From Owenia fusiformis (taxonomy: Eukaryota > Annelida > Polychaeta > Sabellida > Oweniidae), in assembly GCA_903813345.2 (NCBI GenBank), contig CAIIXF020000011.1, positions 1,824,571-1,884,570 of the forward strand: DNA of 60,000 nt. The letters are read 5' to 3'. Below the pieces are notes generated by a model. The model did not search any database. It saw nothing but the letters and a program-made list of their open reading frames with translations, and had not been told where the DNA came from. Shown piece by piece: positions 46,801-59,629 of this stretch (the first letter of the stretch is position 1; the number at the start of each line of letters is the position of its first letter). The position numbers and the translations under genes are program-made.

Positions 46801-48577
46801 TGAAAATTAAACTGGTGTAATCAAGCGACAAGTGTGGTTGAGAGTAAGTTGAAAATATGCATTTTTATATTGACTTTCAAGTCAATAGATACCTATCAAA
46901 TTCCCCAATAGCTTGCATTCCAGAGTTCAAAGCAGGAACAAACATGGCTACATACAAGAATTCAGACTCCAAGATTTCAGATTTCCAGAGTTCAGGAACA
47001 GAGCCTGCCACTAGTCATGATATATGCCAATCACAATTAGAAAGCTGGCAGAAGTAAATCTGCACTGATAGTGTGAGAAAATAATATACAGTAAAACCTT
47101 CTTTAATTGAATACTGATTGAGTTCACATTTCAGGGTTGAGTTTTAAGATTAAAATGATTCTTATTTTCAAGTTATCCTTTTGATAAGTAAAAACTGGGT
47201 AGTCTTGCACCAGGCCCTTCAAAACTCCCCCCCCCCCCCCAGCCCCCCATATCACATTTGAAGGTGAAGCAATACATGGTCTGGGGGGTATGACATATGA
47301 ATCTCCAAGTATGGCCAGAGTATACATATACTAGTCCTACATCGTAGCTCATAATTATAAGGTAAATAGATGGCTCAATACAAGACTAACACCAACACAA
47401 CCCAGGATAACCAAAACAGAAATATACTATTTTACTGTATATCACTGTTTATCAAGTCAAGTAGATTTAACTTCTGTTTACATGTACTTGTCAGAAATCT
47501 CAGCTGAACTTGAACAAAATGCAGAAATAAATAGAAATAGGCACCAAAACATAGAACTGTAGCATACAGGCTACTATGAACATGTAACTATATAGCCATA
47601 ACACGCTTTTAAAATATCATCTAGGTCAAATAGCTGCCAATTATTAAGGTAGGTGCAGTATAAGAACTTTTGATAAGTGCACATCAGGAAAGGGTTTCTA
47701 TAGCAACGAAAATGCCAGTTGTTTTTGCCGAATTGTTTTGGAAAATGCCAAATTTCTAGAATTTGGATGCTGCTTAAATGTTTTACTGAAATGAATGTTG
47801 TGATCAAACTATATAAGCCTACAAGTAAACAAATCAATTTCAGTTTCCAGATTTCATCTACTTGGTCCACCTTAATATAAGCTCAGAAGTTCAAATAAAA
47901 TCTCTATCTTATAGGCAATAGACCCCTTTCTCTTAAGATCTGTGCTATGAACATTTCCTCTCAAGCGTTCAGCCTCAAAGTTATAATATGGGGAAACCAG
48001 TTTTATGGTAGAGATGGGTTTTAATAGTACAAAGCAACAAATATTCTTCATCTGCTTTTGCCAAAATTGTCTTTTTAAGAAATTTTACCATTGTTTCCAT
48101 GTTAAAAGTATCATTTCCATAATGTTGCCCTTATTTTTTATTCATTTTAATAATCCTGAACATAATTGATAGTGAAAAACAATGAATCCATTTAACATAA
48201 CTATAATCAGAACCCTTCAAAAACCAATTTTATCCAACCTATAAAATATCTAAAACAAAATAATATTTAAACCAAAAAGCCCATTAATCTATCTAGGCAT
48301 ACTGATCAAAAGAACAAGCCACAAAGTTCAAAACAATGACCATAACTCATAGTAAATAGAATTGCTAACAGGAAGATAGCTGAAAGATGCAGAAATAACA
48401 AGGTCATGTTGCCACAAAAGTTGAGATAGCCAAATTCTTATCAACTCTAAAAGCTCATATTGCAAAGATATGTAGGTTTCTAATTCTGTAGAATTTACTC
48501 AAAGTGTACTATAAGAAAAATTAGGCCATTAAATAGGGATTTCTTCAGATAGTTCCTTCTGTAGGCAATTATACTAT

Positions 48578-48604
48578 TGTTTGTTTGTTTGTTTGTTTGT
48601 TTGT
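48578..48604. repeat. how: (TTTG)n microsatellite
   Basis: About seven perfect TTTG/GTTT units. Intronic. Confidence 0.95.
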
Positions 48605-51600
48605 GGCTTAAGATGAGCTAAACTTACTACTGTTCTCATGTAGTCCTGTATATAAGCCAGAAAAACAGGACCATTCAGTACTTTCCAATGGTGGAAAGGC
48701 CTTTCAACTGGATGCAAACAGAATCACCAAAGGGCAGCATACAATTTTTGCACCCAGTGGCTCTATCCCAAACAGACCATAGAGTAGCAAAGCAAAATGC
48801 TAGGATATGACTTTTCTAATTCACAAACAGTACAAGTTGTACTGTTTAGAGCACGAATGTCTCTCGTAAATGAAGGTGACAGAAACGTGTAACGACCAAA
48901 TTGAGCTCTAGTATGTAATCTGGGGAAACATCAAAAAATCAGCTCAGGGAATAGAATATTATGATAAATCGCATCATTAACAATCCTATCAACTCCTACT
49001 GCAAGACATCAATAAGAAAGTTCTTTCAAGTATCTTTTAGAATTGGTGAAAAATCCTCATTCTTTACACAGTCATGCAGATATGTGAATATAATGTTATT
49101 CTTTTCAAGTTTTTTCAAGAGCTTAGATTCATTCCAAGTCCTTAACTCTAGCTTGCCAATTCTGATTCAGATGTTTCTAGAAACTTTTCAACTGTTTCCA
49201 TGTTAAAATTATCAGTTACAAATTTGCCCATTGTTTTAATGCTTTGCCTGTTGTGATAAATGTTCACGTAAGCCCTTCCCCACCCTCCCCCTATACTCCG
49301 AATATCAAGAATGAATCGTATTCTTCGTATAAGAATCAATTTGAAGAGAAAATGTTGCTTACTGCAGGATTAACCCCTAGCTCGGATGAAACATTATTTT
49401 ACACATCTTCTGCTATTAGCCCATTCATGAGGGAGCCATAAATTCATACCATAATATTAAAGGGTTGAATTATATTGACGTTTGATATTACAAGTTTTGA
49501 AGAATCTAACGATGGAATCATATTCATTATTTCTATGATCAGTCATTTTTGTACTGGGAGCTACTTCAGCATTGTTCACATGTATATATGTGCTTCTTTT
49601 TTGCTTGAAAAATTCAATATCACGTCTAAGTGATATTCAGAGGTTTTCAAATGGGTGGCATGTAAATTTTGAATCCTCAACAGGGTGAATCACCCAGTTG
49701 ATACGATGCAAGTCGCAAAAAACTAGAGTTACTCGATTATGAAATCTAAAATTCATTTTAAAAAGGCTTGCTATAGCAACCTCAAACGGACTATGGCAAG
49801 TCGCGTTTATGGACTCTGGCAGAGTCGATACAATTATTCAAGACCCTCTGCCCTCGATGCATCAATAATGCAACACTGAGACTTTTTTATGCAATACTAG
49901 AAATAACAGAGCCCCATATTTTGTATCACAACTTTTTCCTTGCTAATCTAATTATGCTTGAGTTTTCATTCATTTTCCTGTTGTCAGGTATTCCAATTAA
50001 GCCCCGGATTCAATTATTAATTATGGCATATAACCGACTGTTTATTTACAGGAATTACAACTTCTACTTCACTAAAACTTATTCAATACTTTCTCCCCGC
50101 TTACAAAATACTCGAAATACTTTCTACCTTCCTCAATAGTCTATAAGAGCCACTGGAACTATTAATAAGCCCTTTTGTTTAGACACGGTGATTATACCTC
50201 CGTGGGTATGTTATTAGAATTGAAAATCAATACATATAAGGCCAAATACTAATCTTGGTATACCAGTGACAGAAACTTTGAACAATACCCGTTCTAAATG
50301 TCCAAAGAAAGCAAAAATCGCCATTTTACTAAAATACAAATATTCAGATTTTTTATGATAAGATCCCACTAAAAATATAATGGTCCGTCACTAAGTGACC
50401 ATCAACTGTTATAACGAACGCTGATGATTTAATTTAGCGGTCGCATCTATGGTAATTGAATGCGACATCGCAAAGGGAATATAACCAACCAATGCAAAAT
50501 GAGCTAATGATACGGATTCTATACAAACAGTAACACAATTGTATGTCACACTGTAAAGCCGCGAGCGATATGAAAAAGCCAATAAACAGCTTGTAGGAGT
50601 AACTCCCGACACAAAAGCATTGATTACCTAAAAGCCATGCTGCCTTTAATATTTCATACATCAATGCATTATCTTAAGCAAATAGACTGGATTCACTGCA
50701 CATTTCATTGTGATATGATATAGTTAAATTGATCCATGCTCAAGATCCAAAAGGGGCCAACAATTTGGAAAAGGCTTTCAAAAACAAATTTTCAGTATAT
50801 GCTAAAATGAATATCCATGTGTGTTCAAACATGTGTCTACAAGGCATTCTTGTAATTGGTATTCTAGAAGTTGAGAAGGGGGAGGGGGGATGGTGGGTGG
50901 GGATGCATGGCATGAACAAAGATGAGCCAAATGAGTACATCTATCCCAACATGCAAAAAAATATGAATATCTACATGTAGTCAAACAAGCGTCCAAGGGG
51001 CTTTGTCATAATTGGTTTCCTACCAAGTTGCCAAGACACCTAGAGAGCTAGTCCATAAGATATAGGACACCATGGTGACATATACATAAGGTTTGGTCAA
51101 AATCCTGAACTAATCATATTAATTTGCCTGTATAAAGTTTTATACTTTATTTGAATTTAAAATAACATTAAAATGGATAACTTGGCAAAGCATTTTATGT
51201 CACCGTTGAGTCTCAAATTACAACAGATGAGCCAAATAAGGACGACATGTGGCAAAAACAGTCTCCAGTTCAAACACAAGTAGCCATCAATTTTCTCTCA
51301 AATCTTCATCCAAAAACTTAAGATAGCCCTACATAAAAACCGCTTGGTTTTTAATATTCGTTTTTGAGTCAATAAATGTTCCTGAACAAAATTATCTACC
51401 CCCTCCTCCCGGCATAGACTCTTCCTGATAGTTCCATCTACAACGAGCCTAAATAAACAGGACTCTTTATGCTGATTCGTTGCCTCATATTTTCTGCAAA
51501 GATTAGTGCCTTATCCTTGGTCAATAAAGTCCATATAAAAACTTGTGGATTGTAATCCAAACCAAATGGAAGTGTCAATATCAATGTGATCTTAATAGTG

Positions 51601-51630
51601 GATGATATGATATGGATCCTGATGGAATGT

Positions 51631-52050
51631 ACAGTAAAATGTGTCCGATAGAATAACTCTGTAAGGAACCCTCTCTGTAAGGAACACTCTCTGTAAGAAC
51701 CTTTGGGAATCCCTCTCTGTATGAAGACCTCTCTTTATAGAACTGTTTTCAAAAGAACCAAGTCCCATTGATATAACACGGTATTGAAATCCTCTCTTGG
51801 GGTGAAAACATCTGTATAAGGAACACTTCTCTATAAGAAACACAATCTATAAGGAACACTTCTCTATAAGGAACACTTCTCTATAAGAAACAAATCTCTA
51901 TAATGAACACTTCTCTATGACACTTTTTCAAATGAATCAAGTCCTATTAGCTTACAATTAAGTTAACGAAACCATTCTGAAAGGACGACCTGTTCCAGAA
52001 CAGTGAGTGTTCCAGAACAATGAGTGTTCCAGAAACACAGGTTTTACTGT
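51631..52050. mobile_element. Pogo-like MITE with expanded interior, 420 bp
   Basis: The left end TACAGTAAAATGTGTCCGAT and the right end ACACAGGTTTTACTGTA are inverted and begin or end at TA. The interior is a set of about 12 degenerate units, CTCTCTGTAAGGAACAC or CTTCTCTATAAGGAACAC, so the subterminal motif has been amplified in tandem. Confidence 0.65.
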
Positions 52051-52837
52051 ATATTGGATTTTCAATATTCCCAATGTCCCATATATACTTTGAAATGTTC
52101 CAAATGTTTCCTTTTAGGAGTACTTTATAAAATGGTGATTTCCCTCATTAAAGCGTGACTGATCACAGGCAAGAAACTGGGTAATGCAAAAATAATTATC
52201 AATTTTTAACTATGTGCCGTATAATTCATATCTGTCATACGGCCCAGTGGCTCGTTTTATAAACGAGTGAAGTCGATATCCTTATAAGGTGTCTAGGCAT
52301 CCCCTAGTAGAAACATCTAATTTATATATACATCAACATTTATGGAAAAACAGTGATAAATCCGACAAAGAAGTCATTCTGTTTAAATGCCATCATACGA
52401 ATCTAAATGCGAATCTCCAACATAAATCAAAGATCAAAGATTATAAATCAGAAAAAAACATCCAACTCATAATCCGGAAATCTCTTTTACTTGTGTTTAG
52501 CATGCGGAAAGTGTATGACATTACGCCATAGCCGTTAAGAAGATATTTCACTATTAAACTATAGCAATATACTTCGATTGGCAATCATTCAAGTTATGAT
52601 AGTTTGGAGTTAATTTTTAGATATATAGCCTCTAGTTCTAGAACCTAAATGAACAGATGACTTAGTTTTTCATCATAATTGTATATTGGCTTAAAATGTT
52701 TTTATGATTGTAGGGATTTGAACTTATTTCATATTCAGATTATGAAAAAATAAAAATTCTGGGGTGTTTTTGTTAATAAAGAAGTGTTCTCACAGAATGA
52801 AACATATACACCTCTGCAAGATCTCCAGTATTGAACA

Positions 52838-52930
52838 TGTGTCTTACAAGTTGAACATGTGTCTTTCAAGTTGAACAAGTGTCTTACATGTTGAACATGT
52901 GTCAAATAGGTTGAACACGTGTCATCCAAC
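52838..52930. repeat. how: About 20-bp minisatellite, GAACATGTGTCTTACAAGTT
   Basis: Five units of 20-21 bp with small changes. Intronic. Confidence 0.8.
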
Positions 52931-53421
52931 ATACACACTGTGTCATTGCCCTACTTGACAATAAACAATTGCTACCCTGCTAGCAATTAAATTAGATAAC
53001 CTCAGAGTGTTAAATGAGCTAAAGCAGGTTCTGTTGATTTGCCAAAAGTCTTAAATTAACTCCCTGCCACCCCCACTACAGTAAAACCTATATACATCTG
53101 ATTGAATCACTAATGTGAACACTTTTTCACATTGATGCACATATTAAGAAACCTAATGTGAAAACCTGCAATTCTAACATTCTTATTTTGCATACAATCA
53201 TGTCATCACATTTCATTTCAGCCATGAGAACTAGAAAAAAAATATGGTGAGTTTCAGAATCCTCATAACTTGACAGAATATCCCCAACACTTTTTCGTAA
53301 CTACCATATCTAATAAAAAGGGTGTAAAAGGAAGTCCACTTGGTGTAAAGCAATGTTCACATGTTCTTATAAACCAAAAATAAACAAAATAAACAAATAA
53401 ACAATAGAATCTTAAGCTCAC

Positions 53422-53538
53422 CTTCTTTTTGTCCCTCATTGATCCTTTGCCTCGTACCATGATTTTACATCCTGTGTCTTGTTCTAGCTGCTTTGCGGTC
53501 ATCCCTCGTGGACCTAATATTCGACCCACGAAATTAAA
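53422..53538 (-). CDS. how: STAR protein, exon 3: KH domain core with GPRG loop
   Basis: Between TGTATTTTCAG|TTT and AAG|GTGAGC it encodes 39 residues in phase 0. [20 protein letters not shown] is followed by [19 protein letters not shown]. It carries the KH signature, the GPRG loop that grips RNA, and the [10 protein letters not shown] stretch conserved from HOW to [12 protein letters not shown] is the HOW-like form (QKI has GLTAKQLEA). The boundaries match the vertebrate QKI exon. Confidence 0.96.
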
Positions 53539-54692
53539 CTGAAAATACAGAAAATAAACGACATTAGATAATGATCTTCATGTATAATGAACAGTTTGCT
53601 GTTAGTGATGTCGATATTCTTCCACTGGGCCTACAGCTTTTTTTTAATTTTTGGCATTTATATTTCTAGCTAATTTATAGCTTATATTTGATACATGTAC
53701 ACTGTACAATAAATAAGTACTCATTTTATTCACAAAAAAATTCAGAACAATAAACCTAATTTAGAAATCTCCAAATGACATATTCTATGTCAAAAACCAA
53801 CATATATTCATCAAACAGAATAAATATGGAACATTTTGACAGTGCAAATACATGATATTTTATGCGATACGAGTCTGTCTTGATTTGCATGACCAGTATG
53901 AAATAGATTGATAGCCTCTTTGACAAACTTTAATAATCTCGAAAGGTACAAACACATTAAACTGAAGCCTATATTGAGTCGTAAGTTGATCTATGAGTCC
54001 CTTGTGACAATCGAGTATTTGATCTTTGCTCCGTTTGTTGATTTGTTAGACTACATTTCATAAATGCATAGCCATAGAGAAAAGTAATGCATAAAATTGA
54101 AGTGTGGATTTGTTTCAGGATAACACTGATGCTGATTTAAAGAATGACCACATAATGTTATGATCAATCAGGATAACACTGATGCTGATGAAAGAGAACA
54201 AAGTGACCAAAATGGCATTAAAGGAAAAGAACAAACAAATGAACACCTGGAAGCACTACACTAACCCTTATAAAAAAGAAACACCTTAAACATCTCTGTA
54301 TGGTCAACTATCCCAATTTCAAACCAAAAATTAAAAATTAAAAATTCTTGGAAGTAGTTCCAAGTCAATATTTTTGAGTTTTTGAGAGTCTTAATAAAAA
54401 CAAATATGTATCATTCTGAGCACAAGTCCTGAAAGTGGAGGGGGAGAGGCTCAACACTGTTAAAATTAAAGTATACAATCTATAACTGAGCTAATATTTT
54501 GGTTTTAAGTCTACAAAGGTATTGAAGAAATGGATCCAAATGTTATATTTGAACAAACCCCAAGTGTGAATATTGACTCTAAATATAGTAGGCACTTGGA
54601 TGGTCAAATTGTTACTAGACTTCCACTTCTCCACCCTAAGTGTGAAGAACATTAGTAAGATGACAATGTGAGATGATTTATAAAAATACAAG

Positions 54693-54799
54693 TACAGTGA
54701 AACTTGTAAAGTGGAACACCTCTGTAAGTGAAGCACATCCACAATCGAAACACTTTCTTGAGGTTCTAAAGGTGTTCCACTTATAAATGTTTTACTGTA
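54693..54799. mobile_element. Pogo-like MITE, 107 bp, both ends present
   Basis: It begins TACAGTGAAACTTGTAAAGT and ends AAATGTTTTACTGTA, flanked by or including TA. The interior has GGAACACCTCTGTAAGTGAA and GGTGTTCCACTTA. Confidence 0.65.
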
Positions 54800-56254
54800 T
54801 ATGAAACATTTATGGCATTTCAAAGTGTATTACAAGGTAGTATTTGTTAGAAGGGAACATGATGAAATAACTTATTCAATGTAACCTAGCCTTCAGAGTA
54901 TCTTTTTCACCAGAAAACAAAGTCCAAATTAGAAACCTTCAACTCAGAACACCTCCAGAGAATATTGTTGACCAAATGGTAACAATCACCAGAAAACCGA
55001 AATGACTTTAAACAATCTAAGCAAGAGTTGAGAAATGATTTGGTTGAACACAATGAATAAAGGAGAAAAACATAGATACCATATGAATCACAGCTTAAGA
55101 TTGGTGTTAAACTGATGGTTTTGTACCTGAGGAAACTACTTGATTGGCTAGTAAATCTTCCATTAAGCCATTAGGAAGCATAGAAAGTAAACGGAATAAG
55201 AACCATGTGTTGTCAATTTGTATAGAACAGAGCGTTCAGACATTTGAAAGCGAGGAACAGTTGGAAAGCGGACGAAAATAGAACTGAAGCTGACAAGATG
55301 GCAAAATAACAGATTTATCTAGGAAATAGATTAACATAATTATTTCATTAGTTCTGTACATACAACAGTTGGGGGATGGATCGTAAGAAGGGAAGAAACA
55401 ATGGCTATAACAAGAGATAAACTGATCAACATCTAGATTCAAGAACGGGATAAGGATGGTACATAAGAAAAACTTTGTAGCAAAATTATTCTTTCAGCTT
55501 ATCTTGATTCTGGGTATGAAACCTCATAAGTTGCTCATGTCCAGATATCTTGAACCAAACTGGAATAGTCCTACAGAGGTTTCATGAGCAGCAGGCATTA
55601 GGTGATTTTCACTGGTTGTTTTCACAAAATCGCCTGTTGTTTTTAAGGACTTTTCAACTTTTCCATGGTAAATTTAATTTCCATTAATTTTGTCTGTTGT
55701 TTTCAATTATTAAGCCTGTTGTGAGAAATTCTAGTGAAACCCCTGGTCCTATTTCGTATATGTATCAATTCAACAAAATTATCCCATAATAAAAGTGCCA
55801 AATCCAACCAATTGTTTACTTAAAGCACGTACACTTCTATCCTTACTTGTTTCAATAAAAAAACAATATCTAATTAAACAGATTTATGTGCCTAACTATA
55901 GTTAAGTCAGACGAAGTCATAGATTTTTCGCACAAATTAGTTTCGAATGATGTAGCATTAATGCTTAAGGGGTCAATCAATTTATATGGATTGTCTGAGA
56001 TTATTTTCATTCTATTGTTATTTTTAATCTCGGATATCACTGTAAGTACCGCCTGTTACAAGAAAAAACTATTAGCATTTTCACCAGATATTAAAATAAA
56101 ATCTGTTGATGTTTTGTGATTTAGTGTAAGAAAAATAACTTATGTCTTTGATCATCAAATAATATTTCCAGGAAAAAGTAAATTGATCGAAACTGACACT
56201 GCCCAACATATCAACTTGGTGAACACACTTTACAGTGATCTCCTCTGCATTAAA

Positions 56255-56400
56255 GCAAGTGGGTGCAGCACCCACCTGAATTTTGAAAATAGGCTTGCAC
56301 CCACCTGATAATCCATTTGCACCCACTTGAAAATGAGAAAAATCATGAAAATGGGCATATTTTGACCAATTTTGGTCTGAATTGTGAAAATGAGAATTTT
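56255..56400. repeat. Dispersed repeat family B (GGGTGCAGCACCCACCT)
   Basis: It contains AAGTGGGTGCAGCACCCACC, CACCCACTTGAAAATGAGAA and ATGAAAATGGGCATA. An inverted, diverged copy is at about 34440-34555 (ATTTTTCATGATTTTCTCAT, CTTCAAGTGGGTGCAG, GTAGGTGCAGCACCTACTT). It also carries an internal palindrome GGTGCAGCACC. Confidence 0.5.
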
Positions 56401-56617
56401 GCAATCACTTGAGAAAAAATCTTGTGGAGATTACTGCTTTATATGCAGGGCTTGTATGAAAAAAGCTTTTTGATGTAACCGGAATATTTTCATAGACTGA
56501 CATTGACACTACATTGTCTTGTTCACTCTATGCAAATGAGAGCTTTGATCAAGTTATAAGTTCACAGAGGAGACTATTTGAGACCAGGTTTCACATTCCC
56601 CTATCAAATATCATGTC

Positions 56618-57075
56618 TACAGTAAAACCTGTCAAGTGGGAGCATGAGTGTGGAATACCTCCGTAAAGTGGAACAGTTCTAAAAAGTGGAGCACCTCTGT
56701 AAGTGAAACACTTCTATAAAGTGGAGGAACTCTGTAAGTGAAACACTTCTATAAAGTGGAGCACATCTTTAAGTGAGAAACACTTCTATCTATAAAGTGG
56801 AGCACCTCTGTAAGTGAAACAGGTCTATCAAGTATAAAAAACCTCTCTAAGTAGGACACTTCTATAAAGTGGAACACCTCTCTAAGTGGAAAATTTTCAA
56901 GATTGAAACACTTTCCAAAGTCCCTTACCCATTACCTATTACAGTGAACCCTCTATATACAGAACACCTTTCAAGAAAAACACCTCTCAAGTTAAACACC
57001 TCTCAAGTTAAACACCTCTCAAGTTGAACACCATTTTCAGTACCAAAGGTGTCACACTTACACATGTTCTACTAA
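56618..57075. mobile_element. Pogo-like MITE with tandemly amplified interior
   Basis: It starts TACAGTAAAACCTGTCAAGT and contains about eight AGTGGA(G/A)CACCTCTGTAAGT units followed by CACCTCTCAAGTTAAA units. It ends near CACATGTTCTACTAAA. The organisation parallels the element at 51631-52050. Confidence 0.55.
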
Positions 57076-57579
57076 ACATGTACTTTAATTTTAATTATGT
57101 ATGTTAAAAGTACATTTTGAATAATGACCTAGATTTTGAAACACCTTGCAAAAATATTGAACTTTCCATGCAGATGCGTGAACTTATCATTTTTGACATT
57201 ATTATTATGCAAGAGAAAAGATTGCAAATCAGATATTTATAAAGCATTACTTATTTTAGATTAACATTTTTCCCGACACAAACCCAGCATATCCATAGAA
57301 ATGCAAATCAACCATTGTAAATCCACTGTTCTGATTGGTCAAATCCGGTCACATGGTGTACCAAAAGCCACATGGGTAATGAATGCCATTTATAAACACC
57401 TGGTTTTACCTGCAGCTCAGCCCTTGAAATCCAGAACTAAGCAGGCTTCTTCTGCCAACATTTTAACATGAGATTGAACTTAATCCAAAAACCTTATAAT
57501 CCTAGCATTCGTTCATACTTGGCTTCACATACAAGGATTGTTTTTGAAGCAGATTGTGCTCAGGTATGTACCTTATAAC

Positions 57580-57990
57580 ATACACTCCCCTTCATAAGTT
57601 TGGCAATACACTCCCCTCCATAAGTTTGGCAATATACTCCCCTCCATAAGTTTGACAATACACTCCCCTCCATAAGTTTGACAATACACTCCCCTCCATA
57701 AGTTTGACAATACACTCCCCTCCATAAGTTTGACAATACACTCCCCTCCATAAGTTTGACAATACACTCCCCTCCATAAGTTTGACAATACACTCTCCTA
57801 CATAAGTTTGGCAACTGTATTATTTCATTGGATACCATATCAAAAAATCAATATTTGAATCTAATTTCCTTCCATCATTACAATGATTTGGGATATGATA
57901 ATTTTGATGAATATCCGAAGATAAATATGATTTGATAAATGATCCATTGGTAAACTTCCAATTGCCAAACTTATGGAGGGGAGTGTATGT
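57580..57990. mobile_element. MITE with one terminal repeat amplified into a 26-bp array
   Basis: About nine tandem 26-bp units, TACACTCCCCTCCATAAGTT + TGACAA, span 57580-57812. A single inverted copy, TTGCCAAACTTATGGAGGGG + AGTGTA, closes the element at about 57962-57988. The lone inverted copy pairs best with the outer unit variants reading TTTGGCAA. It fits a Tc1/mariner-type MITE with TA ends whose left terminal repeat expanded. The minus-strand open frames in all three phases come from the 26-bp period and are not genes. Confidence 0.7.
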
Positions 57991-58479
57991 AATAAGCAAA
58001 ATAGCCAGACAATCTTCAGTTCAAATATTCAATGCATAAGATGGAAAATGAATTGAACCAGTAAACACTAATGCCTTAAATAAACAACATTTTCTACAAT
58101 ACAATTTTGACCTCAATCTTTTGAAAAAATATGTCATTTTTGAATGCTAGATTAAAATGCTCTTTCCTAATGCCCTATCAAAGCAGACCATATTCTGGCT
58201 TCCCTTAATATGAAAAATGAACAGGGACAGACATTTTCTACTAGTATAGGAAGTTGATGAACAGTATATATTGAACTTCACACATTTGAGGTTTTATAAT
58301 TGTTTTAGAAAAATAGGATTAAATTTCTGAAAAGAACATGTGGTACTTAATATTCTAGTCATGACTGCATTTCTGTCAAAAACCAGCAGGACAATGCTCT
58401 ACCTACAAACAAGTTAAATCAGAAAAACCACAATTGTTTTCAATAATAGTCAGATCTGACTGCTTCACTGGTAACCTAT

Positions 58480-58800
58480 AGAATTATGAAGATTGTACTT
58501 GATTTCCATTGTGGTTCATTTATTAAAGGTGAACAATATCAAATATTGACCTAGACAATGTCCATTTATGAAGACTGCTTGATATCTGTTATGGTTCATT
58601 TATTAAAGGTGAACAATTTCAAATATTGACCTAGACACTCTCCATTTATGAAGACTGCTTGATATCTGTTATGGTTCATTTATCAAAGGTGAACAATTTC
58701 AAATATTGACCTAGACACTGTCCATTTATGAAGACTGCTTGATATCTGTTATGCTTCATTTATTAAAGGTGAACAATTTCAAATATTGACCTAGACAGTT
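58480..58800. repeat. how: 80-bp tandem repeat, four copies
   Basis: The unit GAAGACTGCTTGATATCTGT..GGTGAACAATTTCAAATATT..GACCTAGACACTGTCCATTT recurs with a period of exactly 80 bp. The first copy is the most diverged. Intronic. Confidence 0.88.
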
Positions 58801-59495
58801 ACTGTCCACCTTTACTATATAAACAGAGGTACTGATGACCGTCTCGGATATACCCAGAGATGTAAAATATTATATATGGTACTACATATTGATGATACAG
58901 GTACATGCCAATGATATATTACATTTGTAAAGGTTGTATCTTCAATGTACATTACACATAGCCTTAAGCCATCAGACTACATGAGTACATCTACACGCAA
59001 GCCAAACTCCTGCAGTTTTTTCAATATAGCAATGTTTTTTGTCACTAGAATAAACAGCACTATTTAGAGCACTTCATTGTATGGTTCACTTCACAAGGTT
59101 AGACTGCTCAAAAACAGATGGAATATTCCTGATTTGTGTAGATATTTTTAAAGTTAAAGGCAAAGGAAATTAAACTGGGCACCTTTTCAGCAGTAACTCA
59201 GTAGTTTTTCATGCTTTAGAGCTCTGTTAATAGATTTATTTGAGATTTAGAACAGTTAACACAGGGCCATTAATAAAAATGCCAAAGACAGGCATTTCCT
59301 AAGAATTCACCCCAAGAGAACACCCAACATTTTAGATTTATCATAATGTTTTTTGATATTTCATGGAAAGCTTGATTTTCAGAGAAACTTCCAATTTTTT
59401 TAATAGATACTCAATTTTCAAGTACTTATCCCATTTTTAAGCTGAATCCACGATCTTTCACGTAAAATAGAAAATAAAATAAAACTTTTACTTAC

Positions 59496-59629
59496 ATCTG
59501 GGTGATCTTTAAGTGGTACATATAGTTTCTCTGACATTGTGACAACGGGGCCCTCTGGTGGTGGCAATGTGAGTGAATCTTTATTGACCCCATTTATGTG
59601 GAATAATGAAACCCGTACTTTGTTAATTT
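59496..59629 (-). CDS. how: STAR protein, exon 2: end of QUA1 and start of KH domain
   Basis: Between TTTATTTTCAG|AA and GAT|GTAAGT it encodes 44 residues after a split codon (a preceding G would give Glu). INKVRVSLFHINGV then TLPPPEGPVVTMSEKLYVPL and KDHPD. It is clearly closer to Drosophila HOW (EINRVRASLFQINGV, LPEPEGSVVTMNEKVYVPV) than to vertebrate QKI (EISRVRKDMYNDTLNG). The KLYVPLKDHPD strand leads into [10 protein letters not shown] of exon 3. The preceding exon, with the QUA1 dimerisation hairpin, must lie beyond 60000. Confidence 0.93.

Larger units (their letters stand above)
43195..53421 (-). other. how: Intron 3 of the STAR gene (10.2 kb)
   Basis: The intron is bounded by GTGAGC and TTCCAG. 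It contains dispersed repeats, a TTTG microsatellite, a large pogo-like MITE, a 20-bp minisatellite, and homopolymer tracts (G at 45729-45737, C at 47226-47240). No additional exon was recognised. Confidence 0.6.
53539..59495 (-). other. how: Intron 2 of the STAR gene (6.0 kb)
   Basis: The intron is bounded by GTAAGT and TATTTTCAG. Its recognisable contents are pogo-like MITEs, a repeat-amplified MITE terminus, an 80-bp tandem repeat and dispersed repeats. No other exon was recognised. Confidence 0.6.

Noticed and set aside
57560-57838. Three overlapping minus-strand open frames of 61-92 codons with Cys-rich repeats
   Set aside because: They are produced in all three phases by the 26-bp tandem repeat and have no independent coding evidence.
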